DNA of 64,000 nucleotides from Deltaproteobacteria bacterium CG11_big_fil_rev_8_21_14_0_20_47_16 (lineage in GTDB: Bacteria > UBA10199 > GCA-002796325 > 1-14-0-20-47-16), in contig PCXA01000018.1 of assembly GCA_002796325.1 (NCBI GenBank), positions 62,001-126,000 on the forward strand, given 5' to 3'. The translations under genes were made by a program, and so were the position numbers. Position 1 is the first letter of the stretch, and each line of letters begins with the position of its first letter. This document shows, in pieces, positions 51,449 to 59,996 of the stretch. The notes below the pieces were generated by a model. It worked only from the letters and a program-made list of their open reading frames with translations, searched no databases and was not told the origin of the DNA.

Positions 51449-53062
51449 ATGCTTTCACCAAGAGCTGAGCTGATTCACATCCAAAAGAAGATCTATGAGG
51501 CCAACCAACGCCGCATACATGAATCTATCCATGTTGGAGAGGCAGGCTTCCTAAAGTACGAGAGACAGTATCAACTTTCCGTAGCAAAATATAAAAGGAT
51601 CGTGGATCATGATGTTTTACTGCGGTCTTTGATATCATCAGATATTATTTACATAGGTGATTATCACACCTGTCATCAATCTCAGCGATCATTCCTGCGT
51701 ATTTTAAAGACTTTGCAGAAGAACAGTAAACGCCCAATGCTTCTCTGTTTGGAGCTGTTTCATAAATCACTTCAACCAATTGTTGATGGTTATATGGCAG
51801 GTCGTTTATCTGAAGAAGTATTTCTAAAGAGAATTCGCTTACGTGAACGGTGGGTGTTTGATCTTTGGAGTAATTTTAAACCTATCTTAGATTTTGCTAA
51901 ATACCATCATATCCCTATTGTTGGGACTGAAGTAGCACCTGTTGGCGCATCTCTTGGCCGTCGTGACAAGGCAGCGGGTCGATATATTGCAGAAATTTCA
52001 GAGAAATACCCAGAGCATCAACTATTAATTTTGGTTGGTGATTTGCATTTGGCTCCACCACACTTACCAAAAGAAGTGGATCAAGCGCTGAAAAAGCGTT
52101 GTTTGGTTCGTAAAACACTGACAGTTTTTCAGAATAGTGACGCTATCTATTGGCAACTGGCAAAAGAAGGTGTTGTTGAGAAAGTTGATGTTGTACAGTT
52201 AAGTGACAATAAATTTTGTTTGATGAATACTCCGCCGATTGTTTGCCAGCAATCTTACTTAAATTGGTTAGAGCATGAGGAAGGAGAGATTGACTTTTCA
52301 GATGCTCGTCACCACTTTTTGGAATTGGTAGATCGTATTGCGCATTATTTACGGATCCCACTCAAAAGGAAGCAGGACGAGGTAGAGGTCTATACCTGTG
52401 GCGATCTCAGTTTTCTCAAGAAATTGAAAAATAGTTACCATTTTTCAAACCAAGAAATTCGGCAAGTCAAGCAACAGGTGATGGCCTCTGAGAGTTACTT
52501 CATTCCCAAGGTGCCACTTGTCTATTTGGCAAATTTGTCCCTGAATCATGCGGCTGAAGAGGCAAGTCACTACCTGAAATTTTTATGCACCGGTGAAGAA
52601 AAACCCCGTGATAGAGTTGATGCATTTTATGCCAATGTTTTACATGAAGCATTAGGTTTTTTTGGATCGAAGCTAATTAATCCCAAGCGTAAGTGCTTTC
52701 ACATGAACGAGTATCGTGCCTTGTTGAGGTACTTTAAGAAGCATCGGGTTCCTAAGGGGCGTGGCCTTGAAATAGAAATGGCCAGGTTGTTGCTTGCATA
52801 TAAAATGTGGGAACATCGAGGTATGGCACTGGCTGCAGGTTTTGTTTTTGATCAACCCTTTGAGATGTTTTTCGCAATTACACACGCGCTTGGGTATATG
52901 TTGGGTGACCTAATGTTTTATGGACTTATGTCAGGTGCTATTAAAAAGTCTGATATTCGCAAAGTGTTTATGGATAAGTGGAAAGCTGAAGGCGCCACAT
53001 ACGAGACATACTTTCGCTTACTCACCAAGTTGCGAGGCGTTAAAATACCTAAAAGAATGTAA
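51449..53062 (+). CDS. large ChaN-like protein
   Basis: 537 residues, nearly twice the size of ChaN. The region about 60-270 follows the ChaN/DUF399 pattern: IIYIGDYHTCHQSQRSFLRI near 68 with its histidine, MLLCLELFHKSLQPIVDGY near 103, and LLILVGDLHLAPPHLP near 190. The ChaN fold binds haem or resembles erythromycin esterases. The C-terminal half (about 280-537) is helical and unknown to me. No signal peptide is evident. A cytosolic rather than outer-membrane place would be unusual for ChaN. Downstream of the SLBB gene. Confidence 0.8.
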   Translation: MLSPRAELIHIQKKIYEANQRRIHESIHVGEAGFLKYERQYQLSVAKYKRIVDHDVLLRSLISSDIIYIGDYHTCHQSQRSFLRILKTLQKNSKRPMLLCLELFHKSLQPIVDGYMAGRLSEEVFLKRIRLRERWVFDLWSNFKPILDFAKYHHIPIVGTEVAPVGASLGRRDKAAGRYIAEISEKYPEHQLLILVGDLHLAPPHLPKEVDQALKKRCLVRKTLTVFQNSDAIYWQLAKEGVVEKVDVVQLSDNKFCLMNTPPIVCQQSYLNWLEHEEGEIDFSDARHHFLELVDRIAHYLRIPLKRKQDEVEVYTCGDLSFLKKLKNSYHFSNQEIRQVKQQVMASESYFIPKVPLVYLANLSLNHAAEEASHYLKFLCTGEEKPRDRVDAFYANVLHEALGFFGSKLINPKRKCFHMNEYRALLRYFKKHRVPKGRGLEIEMARLLLAYKMWEHRGMALAAGFVFDQPFEMFFAITHALGYMLGDLMFYGLMSGAIKKSDIRKVFMDKWKAEGATYETYFRLLTKLRGVKIPKRM

Positions 53063-53074
53063 AACGGGTGGTTA

Positions 53075-54394
53075 CTACTGATAGTAATCCATACCCAAAT
53101 GCGTGATCTGGGTTTCACCCATCAGATAACGAAGTGTATTCTGGAGCTTCATTTCCTGAGTGAATAAGTTGTGTTCAGGGTAGAGTCCTGGACCAACCAA
53201 TGGTGCTTTGTAGTAGAAGGAAAGCCATTCTTGGATTCCCTTAAGGCCGGAACGTTTGGCCAAATCCATAAATAAAACCAGGTCCAAAACGAGTGGGGCA
53301 GCCAAGATAGAGTCGCGGCACAAGAAGTTAACCTTGATTTGCATGGGGTAGCCCAGCCAACCAAAGATATCGATGTTGTCCCAGCCTTCTTTATTATCAC
53401 CACGGGGTGGGTAGTAGTTGATACACACCTTATGATAGATATTGCCGTATAAGTCAGGGTGGAGCTCTGGGTGCAAGATGGTGTCAAGTACGGAGAGCTT
53501 GCTTTCTTCCTTGGTTTTAAATGATTCTGGATCGTCCAAAACTTCACCATCGCGGTTGCCCAAGATGTTTGTGGAATACCAACCAGAAATGCCCAATTCA
53601 CGGGCTTTCAAACCAGGTGCCAAAATAGTCTTCATGAGTGTCTGGCCGGTTTTGAAATCTTTACCCGAAAGTGGGGACTGGGTTTCATTGGCCAGCTCAA
53701 TTAATGCTGGGATGTCAGTGGTCAGGTTTGGAGCACCATTGGCATATGGGACACCCATTTTGAGGGCAGCGTACGCATAGATCATGCTAGGTGCAATTGC
53801 TGGGTCGCTATCCTTTAAGGCCTTTTCAAATGCTGCCAGTGTTTTGTGGCAGTCCTTTTGGGTCATGAATACTTCTGTTGAACCACACCAAATCATTGAA
53901 AGACGCTTGGCACCTGTTGTTTCCTGGAATTTGCGGATGTCTTCCATAATCTGTTCGGCCCATTCCATTTTGGAGCCCTTTTTTACATGGGTACTGCTGA
54001 GCCGCTTAACGTAATTGGGATCGAATGCAGCCGTCCAAGGTTTTAGCGCGCTGAGACTGTCTTTAAGGCTGTCTACTAATGTGCGATCAAGTACCCCGGC
54101 CTTTATGGCAGATTCATACGCGTTATCTGGGAATAGGTCCCACGCACCAAAGACCAAATCTTCAAGTGATGCAAGTGGGACAAAGTCTTTAACCAGCGGT
54201 GTGTTATGTTCGGTTCGCTTGCCCAAACGGATGGTGCCCATCTGGGTATAGGAGCCAATTGGTTTGGCCAAGCCTCGACGAACTGCTTCCACTCCAGCGA
54301 CAAATGTGGTACTGACAGCACCGAGACCAACGAGAAGAATACCTAGTTTGCCTTCGGCAGGTTTGATTGTTTGTGGTTGTTGCGCCATAGTCAT
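53075..54394 (-). CDS. ino1: inositol-3-phosphate synthase
   Basis: Converts glucose 6-phosphate to myo-inositol phosphate with NAD. The Rossmann motif LLVGLGAVSTTFVAGVEAV lies near residue 18. The C-terminal catalytic core has FLCRDSILAAPLVLDLVLF near 367, matching the conserved DSxLAAP motif of the family. 439 residues from ATG at 54394, chosen for AAGGGG upstream; a frame reaching 54430 has no ribosome site. It is separated by a small gene from the nucleotidyltransferase/CDP-alcohol transferase operon, and likely provides its inositol phosphate. Confidence 0.92.
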   Translation of the reverse strand: MTMAQQPQTIKPAEGKLGILLVGLGAVSTTFVAGVEAVRRGLAKPIGSYTQMGTIRLGKRTEHNTPLVKDFVPLASLEDLVFGAWDLFPDNAYESAIKAGVLDRTLVDSLKDSLSALKPWTAAFDPNYVKRLSSTHVKKGSKMEWAEQIMEDIRKFQETTGAKRLSMIWCGSTEVFMTQKDCHKTLAAFEKALKDSDPAIAPSMIYAYAALKMGVPYANGAPNLTTDIPALIELANETQSPLSGKDFKTGQTLMKTILAPGLKARELGISGWYSTNILGNRDGEVLDDPESFKTKEESKLSVLDTILHPELHPDLYGNIYHKVCINYYPPRGDNKEGWDNIDIFGWLGYPMQIKVNFLCRDSILAAPLVLDLVLFMDLAKRSGLKGIQEWLSFYYKAPLVGPGLYPEHNLFTQEMKLQNTLRYLMGETQITHLGMDYYQ

Positions 54395-54548
54395 TTTACC
54401 CCTTAATAAGTAAGGGGGGCTGGCTACCATAGGGAAGGGGGGAACCCAAGTTTTTTGTCCGAAAATATTTTTTCAATTTTACGCAACTTTTTTGATGAAA
54501 GCGCGATAACCAGGATGAATCTGTTATGACTGCTTTCTAGAGGAAAAT

Positions 54549-54911
54549 ATGATCATCAAAAAATGGCTCCAGACCCTATTTAAAGGTGATTCTAATGTGG
54601 TCGCCTTACCCGAAAAATTAGGAAAAGGCCGGATTACCGGACCAAAACCGCTGCTTGATGTAGCCCAAGAAGCCATGCGCCAAGAGGCTGCCCACCTTCA
54701 GGGTTTAGTGGCTCATGGTGCTGCGAACGCACGTGAGAAGCGTTTGAAAGAAAAGGTGCGTAAGAAGGTCGCAAAGGTCATTGACCCTGTCTATAGCTCG
54801 CCCGATATTATTGAAGAAGTGACTGAAAAGATTGTCCTCGCTGCAACGATTGATCCGCACTACGAAGAATTGGTGAAAGCGTTTGAAAAGGAAGAATCCA
54901 AAGAATCTTAA
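54549..54911 (+). CDS. small hypothetical protein
   Basis: 120 residues, family not recognised. It starts MIIKKWLQTLFKGDSN; the rest is charged and helical with Lys/Arg clusters (REKRLKEKVRKKVAKV) and a Glu-rich C-terminus. AGAGGA precedes ATG. It is divergent from ino1 and overlaps the end of the opposite-strand nucleotidyltransferase gene by 4 bp. A small soluble helical protein. Confidence 0.65.
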   Translation: MIIKKWLQTLFKGDSNVVALPEKLGKGRITGPKPLLDVAQEAMRQEAAHLQGLVAHGAANAREKRLKEKVRKKVAKVIDPVYSSPDIIEEVTEKIVLAATIDPHYEELVKAFEKEESKES

Positions 54912-56587
54912 TGTTTGCGTTCTTGTATGTTGAGGGCGCCGAACCCTAAGGCTATCCAAATCCCTTGTCGTATACGCCGTACAATTTGAATTGTGATGCC
55001 TACTGATCCCGGAATACCCATGATCATGAGCGTACCTGCACTCGCACCCTCAAGAACACCTACAGCACCAGGAATAAACGTAAATAGCGTATTGATGATG
55101 GGAGCAACTGCTCCCAAGATCCATGCTTGTAAAAATGTAAATCCAGGGTAGGCGACTATCGCAATCAAATAGATTTCAATAATACCCAGGATACGTCCTC
55201 CAAAATGTAGTGCGAACGCTGCCCAAAATCCCTCTGCGTTATGTAAGTAAAATTTAGAAATATCAATATCGAGCTCTTTGGCACGTTGAACTGTTTCGGG
55301 CTTGAATGATCGTTTGATGTGGAGCGTGCGGGCGAGCTCCATCAGGAACGAAAAGAATCCACGACGCTGGTGTAGAAAAACAAATGCGACGAAGATGATA
55401 AATACAGACAGTACAATTGGGAGACCAATTTTGATGTTTTGGGGGATGGTATCTAGCCGCCAAAATGCAAGGCTAGTGCCGATAATAATGGCGAGTGTAC
55501 TGGCCATAGCGTGTAGTGTACGATCTACCACTACCGATGCGGCACCGGCGGTCCAACGATAATACTTTTTAAGTAAATAAATACGAATAGGGTCCCCGCC
55601 TAGAAAGTTGGCGGGAGTGACCGTATTAACGGCTTCACCTGCAAGCTTAATTCTGAAGAGTGCCCAAAATGGGATGTTGCCACCATGGTCTTTCAAAAAG
55701 ACCTGCCAGGCAATTGTGTATAAAAGATTCCACCCAACTCCTACGGCAAAAATGGGAAGTGTCATCCAGCCTAATGACCGAATTTGCGACCAAATGGTGC
55801 CATACCCAACTTTGTGAATCAAAATGGCTAAGAATATCAGTCCAATTGTTAATGAAATTGCTCGGACCGTTTTACTTACTCCAGACATGCGTAGCTTTGA
55901 TTCTGCAATTGATCGGTCATCTTGAGTGTCAACTTCCAGCCAGCCCACGCCGCTGACATCGGCAACACGAATGGGTTTTCCATTTTTGGCCATCCAGCGT
56001 AGTGCCGATTCAACTGCAACGGTATCGCCGTTTTCGGATAGCGCTGCCTCTACTGCAGCCTTATATTCTGGAATCTTTTCGGCTGAGCAAAAGGTCATGC
56101 CGATATAGCCTACATCATGCTGGGTTAATTTTTTATCGATGTCAGCAATCAGGCCATCTGATCGTCGTAGCACCTTCATGTCGTCTTCAACCAATGAGCG
56201 ATCCCCATCACAAACTGCTGTGAGGTCACGGCACTGAGGCAATAGTTTCTTCATGAGCCGACGGGGATAAATATGATCGGTATTCATGATGAGCGTGTCT
56301 TTTGTCAAATAGGGTAACGCCGTGCGAATGGTGAGAATGCTGCCACGCGTATAATCAGGATTTTCAACACAACGCACGTGTGGGTGATGCTTTTTAAGAT
56401 ATGCTTCGACTTGTTTGAATTGGTAACCACCAATGACTGTAATTTCTTCAACAGCCGAATGATTTAGAAAATCCATGACATAGTGGAGCAGAGGCTTGCC
56501 GTTGACGGTAACCAAAGTTTTGGGCAATGCACGTGTTGCATCGCCAAGTCGGTTCCCCATGCCAGCAGCAAGAATGATGACATTCAT
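54908..56587 (-). CDS. nucleotidyltransferase fused to a UPF0104 (LPG-synthase-TM-like) membrane domain
   Basis: 559 residues in two parts. Residues about 1-230 are a sugar-phosphate-type nucleotidyltransferase: ILAAGMGNRLGDATRALPKTL near 5, the metal Asp in MNTDHIYP near 103, and VDTQDDRSIAESK near 216. Residues about 238-555 are a multi-pass UPF0104/AglD-like domain with VNTVTPANFLGGDPIRIYLL near 322. The enzyme half resembles inositol-1-phosphate cytidylyltransferases. The membrane half is of a family linked with lipid flipping. ATG overlaps the HAD gene stop codon as ATGA. Confidence 0.88.
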   Translation of the reverse strand: MNVIILAAGMGNRLGDATRALPKTLVTVNGKPLLHYVMDFLNHSAVEEITVIGGYQFKQVEAYLKKHHPHVRCVENPDYTRGSILTIRTALPYLTKDTLIMNTDHIYPRRLMKKLLPQCRDLTAVCDGDRSLVEDDMKVLRRSDGLIADIDKKLTQHDVGYIGMTFCSAEKIPEYKAAVEAALSENGDTVAVESALRWMAKNGKPIRVADVSGVGWLEVDTQDDRSIAESKLRMSGVSKTVRAISLTIGLIFLAILIHKVGYGTIWSQIRSLGWMTLPIFAVGVGWNLLYTIAWQVFLKDHGGNIPFWALFRIKLAGEAVNTVTPANFLGGDPIRIYLLKKYYRWTAGAASVVVDRTLHAMASTLAIIIGTSLAFWRLDTIPQNIKIGLPIVLSVFIIFVAFVFLHQRRGFFSFLMELARTLHIKRSFKPETVQRAKELDIDISKFYLHNAEGFWAAFALHFGGRILGIIEIYLIAIVAYPGFTFLQAWILGAVAPIINTLFTFIPGAVGVLEGASAGTLMIMGIPGSVGITIQIVRRIRQGIWIALGFGALNIQERKH

Positions 56588-57234
56588 GAGGGGGGATACA
56601 GCTCCGTTAAAAGTTTAGGTAACTCTGATAGCTTTTGGATCATAGGGACTTCTGGAAATCGACTTTCAAAATCATCGCGTGAAAACGTGCCTAGCCGAGC
56701 AATGAAATCAATTTCACATTGCTGTGCATGTTCAGCGTCTTTAAGGGAGTCCCCAACAAAAACAAGTGAATCGCGGCTGACACCAAAAGTTTTACAAATG
56801 TGATCAAAATGCGCATCTCCCTTGGCGAAATTGTCGCGCAAACCAAGTGCCATATCGACGGGGAGTTTGAGATGTTGGGTTAACTGGTCAACTAGAGCCT
56901 GAAAGTTATTGGAAGAAATAACAGTTTGGTAGCCCATATTTTTTAGCGCAATTAGCATGTCATGGGCATCTTCATAAGCAGGTTTGGTTAAATAACGGGT
57001 TGCCTTTTCGGACTCGAATGCGGAGATTGCAGTTTCAGTATTGGCATGGCCCGGAAATAAAACACCTACTTGATCGCAAAATGGAAGACCCGATGTTGCT
57101 TTGTAGAGTGCTGCACCTTGGGATTGAGTGACGCCAAAATATTGCTGTAATACACGTGCAGCAATATTGGTAAAATCACCCATTGAATCCACTAATGTTC
57201 CATCAAAATCAAAGACAACAACTTGTTTAGGCAT
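56584..57234 (-). CDS. HAD-superfamily phosphatase
   Basis: 216 residues. Motif I VVFDFDGTLVDSMGDF near residue 6 carries the nucleophile Asp; motif II TVISSNNF near 99; motif III/IV KGDAHFDHICKTFG with FVGDSLKDAEHAQQC near 158. This is a phosphoglycolate-phosphatase-like class. GAAGGA precedes ATG at 57234 and the start overlaps the CDP-alcohol transferase gene by 8 bp, while the stop overlaps the next gene by 4 bp. Its tight place in this operon suggests it dephosphorylates an inositol phosphate product. Confidence 0.9.
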   Translation of the reverse strand: MPKQVVVFDFDGTLVDSMGDFTNIAARVLQQYFGVTQSQGAALYKATSGLPFCDQVGVLFPGHANTETAISAFESEKATRYLTKPAYEDAHDMLIALKNMGYQTVISSNNFQALVDQLTQHLKLPVDMALGLRDNFAKGDAHFDHICKTFGVSRDSLVFVGDSLKDAEHAQQCEIDFIARLGTFSRDDFESRFPEVPMIQKLSELPKLLTELYPPS

Positions 57235-58525
57235 GGGTACGTCCTTCTATGCGTAGGTAAAAAATCAGGATGAAACCAATCCAGACGGCAAGAGTTGCAA
57301 ATACTAAGGCTAGTGGTAATACATTGAAGATGGCCAATGCCAGAAAGAACATGGAGAAGAAGTCTTTCTTTATAAGATATTTCGCGTGCTGAACAAACCA
57401 TACGATATAGGGATGCTTATCACGACTCATGCTGTCGATGAATTGCTTTTCAAAAGCGACTAAACTTGCCGAGTTGGAGTGATGATACAGGTAATGGATC
57501 ATTGTTCCCAGTAGGCAAACCAAGCCGATCAAGAGAGGTGCACCCCAGCCAATTGCGCTTGCAGACCCGTATACGCGGTATTGGTGAATGACCAAGCCAA
57601 TCAAAAAGCTGAAAAGAGCAGAGTTGTCAGCAAGCGTATCTATATATTGCCCAAACTTGGAAGTGCGGAAGGTAAGTTTGGCCACTTCGCCATCGCAACC
57701 ATCAATGATGGATGCAGTTTGGAATAAAATGGCACCTATTAGTAAGCTGGTGTTTGTCATGCCACCCGTACCAATACCAGACGCGAGCCCGATGAGCATA
57801 TTGACAACTGTAATGGTGTTGGGGCGGATGTGTAAACGGGTGAGCAATTTGCTAATGGGTAATGAAATGCGCTTGTTAATATTGCGTGCGGTCCAGCCTG
57901 TTGCTGACTTACGAATGTATTCGCATAGAAAGTCTTCGCCTCGGGAGATGTCGGCCCTGTGGTAAAGTGGGAAACAATCTTCTCTACCGCCCGTGAAAAC
58001 TTTGGCGGAAAACCCCTGTGACACAATAACTGGCAAAATATGGTCGAGTAGATTTTCGTGCACCTGAGATGCAACCTCATGCATGGGCTTTAAATCTTGG
58101 GCCCGCAAAATAGCCCAAGGCATAGGATATTGTGGTGAAGCAATATAGTCCTTACGCTTGGCCAGTAAGGGGAGCACACAGTCATTGACCCAGGCAGGGG
58201 TGAAGAGGGTGTTGGTGCCCATCCATAGAAAATGAGGGGCTGTGACCTGCTCAAGCTCATGAAAATGCTTTTCTTCCCAGCGGTGTCCATCTAGCCAAAT
58301 AGTGCATAGCTTAAGCTGGGGCATGCGGCGCAGGATCTTTTGCCAGGCCCGTTGAATTTGCCGCCGGTATTGGGCGGGGGCAATTAAAACAAAATCAGTC
58401 ATACCTGAGCTGGCTAAAGTTAGGATTCCACGTAAATAGAGGGGAACTCCGGCTACACGGCGAAAGGCTAAATGCAGGTCTTCCGAGCGACCCGTCGGGA
58501 TATAAAATACCGCTTGTGCATGCAT
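57227..58525 (-). CDS. CDP-alcohol phosphotransferase with a degenerate nucleotidyltransferase-like N-terminus
   Basis: 432 residues from ATG at 58525 with GGAG nine bases upstream. Residues about 200-425 form the membrane CDP-alcohol phosphatidyltransferase domain with DGCDGEVAKLTFRTSKFG followed by DTLAD near 272-297, the DxxDGxxA...GxxxDxxxD motif; the usual Arg is Lys. The N-terminal 190 residues resemble a nucleotidyltransferase fold (GVPLYLRGILTLASSGM, then FLWMGTNTLF) but lack GxGxR. The layout equals the bifunctional inositol-phosphate cytidylyltransferase/DIPP synthase of thermophiles. It should join CDP-inositol, or another CDP-alcohol, to an acceptor. Confidence 0.87.
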   Translation of the reverse strand: MHAQAVFYIPTGRSEDLHLAFRRVAGVPLYLRGILTLASSGMTDFVLIAPAQYRRQIQRAWQKILRRMPQLKLCTIWLDGHRWEEKHFHELEQVTAPHFLWMGTNTLFTPAWVNDCVLPLLAKRKDYIASPQYPMPWAILRAQDLKPMHEVASQVHENLLDHILPVIVSQGFSAKVFTGGREDCFPLYHRADISRGEDFLCEYIRKSATGWTARNINKRISLPISKLLTRLHIRPNTITVVNMLIGLASGIGTGGMTNTSLLIGAILFQTASIIDGCDGEVAKLTFRTSKFGQYIDTLADNSALFSFLIGLVIHQYRVYGSASAIGWGAPLLIGLVCLLGTMIHYLYHHSNSASLVAFEKQFIDSMSRDKHPYIVWFVQHAKYLIKKDFFSMFFLALAIFNVLPLALVFATLAVWIGFILIFYLRIEGRTHA

Positions 58526-58627
58526 GTCGTACGGCTCCAAAAGTCGTTACAAACTCTTTACATAGAACGCGAAAGCCACTATCAGAGCCCACCTAAATTT
58601 GTAAAGTTACAAAAGGAGTTTTACCGG

Positions 58628-59611
58628 ATGCCAGATAATCTATTTACAGATGTGGATGCCGCAATACGCCCTGGAAAGCTTCGGGGTGCCCGTTGGTACT
58701 TCCGCAATAAGATTCAGAAGCGTCCATTGCTCATGAATTTGGAATTTACCAAGCTCTGCAATGCCAAGTGTCACTTTTGTGGTTGCTGGCAGGTGGAATC
58801 CCCAAATGAATTGCCGGATTACACACCAGTCGTTGAAAAAATTAAGCCGCTGGTGGTGTCTGTTTCGGGTGGAGAGCCCCTGTTACGCAAAGATCGCATC
58901 GAGTTGCTCCGTAAGATGCGTCCGCACTGCCAATACTTAATGATTATCACGAACGGTGGCTTGTTAACCGAGGAAATTGCTGATGATTTGTGGGTGAAGG
59001 CGGGTGTGGATCAGATCACGATCTCATTAGATTATAATAGTAAGAAGCACGACGAGGTCCGCCGCATTGAAGGGCTGTATGACCACTTGTCGACCATTAT
59101 CCCCAAGATGACGGCCAAGGGATATAATGTGGTGTTGAACACCATTATTATGGACACCAATTTGCAGGATATCATTCCGCTCGCACACCAGGCCAAGGCC
59201 TGGGGCGCCAATATCTCCTATAGCTCATTTTGTACGCTGAAACGTGACGAAGAAGGTGGCATGATTCCACAGCATCGCATTGTAGAAGTAGAACGTGTGG
59301 TGAAGGAATTGATTCGTTTGAAGCGTAAATTGGGCAATATTAAAAGTTCTGATTATTACTTGTCTCGCGTGCCAGATTATTTTAGCAGCGGCCAAGTCAA
59401 GAAGTGCAAGGCGGGGCAGGTATTTGTGCAAGTGACACCCGATGGTTATTTGCAACATTGTGCCGAAATGCCGCGCGTGATGCATTATAATGATTTTGTT
59501 CCCGGAAAATTCCCCGAAACATCGTGCACCAAGTGTTGGTACTCATGTCGCGGTGAAACCGAAGCACCCCATTTATCACCAGGTCGCTTGGGTGAAATTT
59601 TAAGAAGTTAA
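58628..59611 (+). CDS. radical SAM protein with a C-terminal auxiliary cysteine region
   Basis: 327 residues from ATG at 58628 with AAGGAG upstream; a longer frame overlaps the divergent gene. The radical SAM cluster motif CNAKCHFC lies near residue 44, followed by VVSVSGGEPLLRKDR near 75. C-terminal cysteines in SSGQVKKCKAG and HCAEM, and CTKCWYSC near 300, fit a SPASM/twitch-like auxiliary cluster or an HpnH-type domain. The substrate is unknown. It is divergent from the CDP-alcohol transferase gene by about 100 bp, and is followed 12 bp later by rpoZ. Confidence 0.88.
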   Translation: MPDNLFTDVDAAIRPGKLRGARWYFRNKIQKRPLLMNLEFTKLCNAKCHFCGCWQVESPNELPDYTPVVEKIKPLVVSVSGGEPLLRKDRIELLRKMRPHCQYLMIITNGGLLTEEIADDLWVKAGVDQITISLDYNSKKHDEVRRIEGLYDHLSTIIPKMTAKGYNVVLNTIIMDTNLQDIIPLAHQAKAWGANISYSSFCTLKRDEEGGMIPQHRIVEVERVVKELIRLKRKLGNIKSSDYYLSRVPDYFSSGQVKKCKAGQVFVQVTPDGYLQHCAEMPRVMHYNDFVPGKFPETSCTKCWYSCRGETEAPHLSPGRLGEILRS

Positions 59612-59623
59612 AGAGGAGGCCTT

Positions 59624-59857
59624 ATGGCTCGCGTTACCGTTGAAGATTGTTTGGAACACGTTGAAAACCGCTTTACGCTCGTGCATGCCGCTGCTAAGCG
59701 CGCCAAGGAATTGGCCCGTGGTGCCAAGGCATTGTACAAGTGCAAAAATACCGACATTGTAACCGCACTGCGTGAAATCGCTGTTGGTAAAGTCCGTATT
59801 GCCAATGTAACTGTTGTTGAAGATGTGCCTGCTGCCAAGAAGGGCAAGGGGCACTAA
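59624..59857 (+). CDS. rpoZ: RNA polymerase omega subunit
   Basis: 77 residues. MARVTVEDCLEHVENRF at the start and VHAAAKRAKELARG near 20, then TDIVTALREIAVGKV near 44, match omega. It assists assembly of beta prime. GAGGAGG precedes ATG. It follows the radical SAM gene after 12 bp; tRNA-Leu follows after 9 bp. Confidence 0.94.
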   Translation: MARVTVEDCLEHVENRFTLVHAAAKRAKELARGAKALYKCKNTDIVTALREIAVGKVRIANVTVVEDVPAAKKGKGH

Positions 59858-59866
59858 AATTTGTAC

Positions 59867-59952
59867 GCCGGAGTGGCGAAATGGCAGACGCGTCAGACTC
59901 AAAATCTGATAGGGGCAACTCTGTGCCGGTTCAAGTCCGGCCTCCGGCACCA
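59867..59952 (+). tRNA. tRNA-Leu (anticodon CAA)
   Basis: Acceptor stem GCCGGAG/CTCCGGC, discriminator A at 59949, CCA encoded at 59950-59952. The anticodon stem TCAGA/TCTGA encloses CTCAAAA, anticodon CAA. A long variable arm marks the class II fold of tRNA-Leu. Confidence 0.95.
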
Positions 59953-59956
59953 AGCA

Positions 59957-59984
59957 ATGGCTCACGTAAGTGGGCCATTTTTTT
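59957..59984 (+). terminator. Rho-independent terminator after tRNA-Leu
   Basis: ATGGCTCAC (59957-59965) pairs with GTGGGCCAT (59970-59978) with one G-T pair around GTAA, followed by TTTTTT. It ends the rpoZ/tRNA-Leu transcript. Confidence 0.85.
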
Positions 59985-59996
59985 GAAGGAGCGTTT

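Noticed and set aside
58541-58627. N-terminal extension of the radical SAM protein
   Set aside because: The upstream frame overlaps the divergent gene and lacks a ribosome site; ATG at 58628 has AAGGAG.
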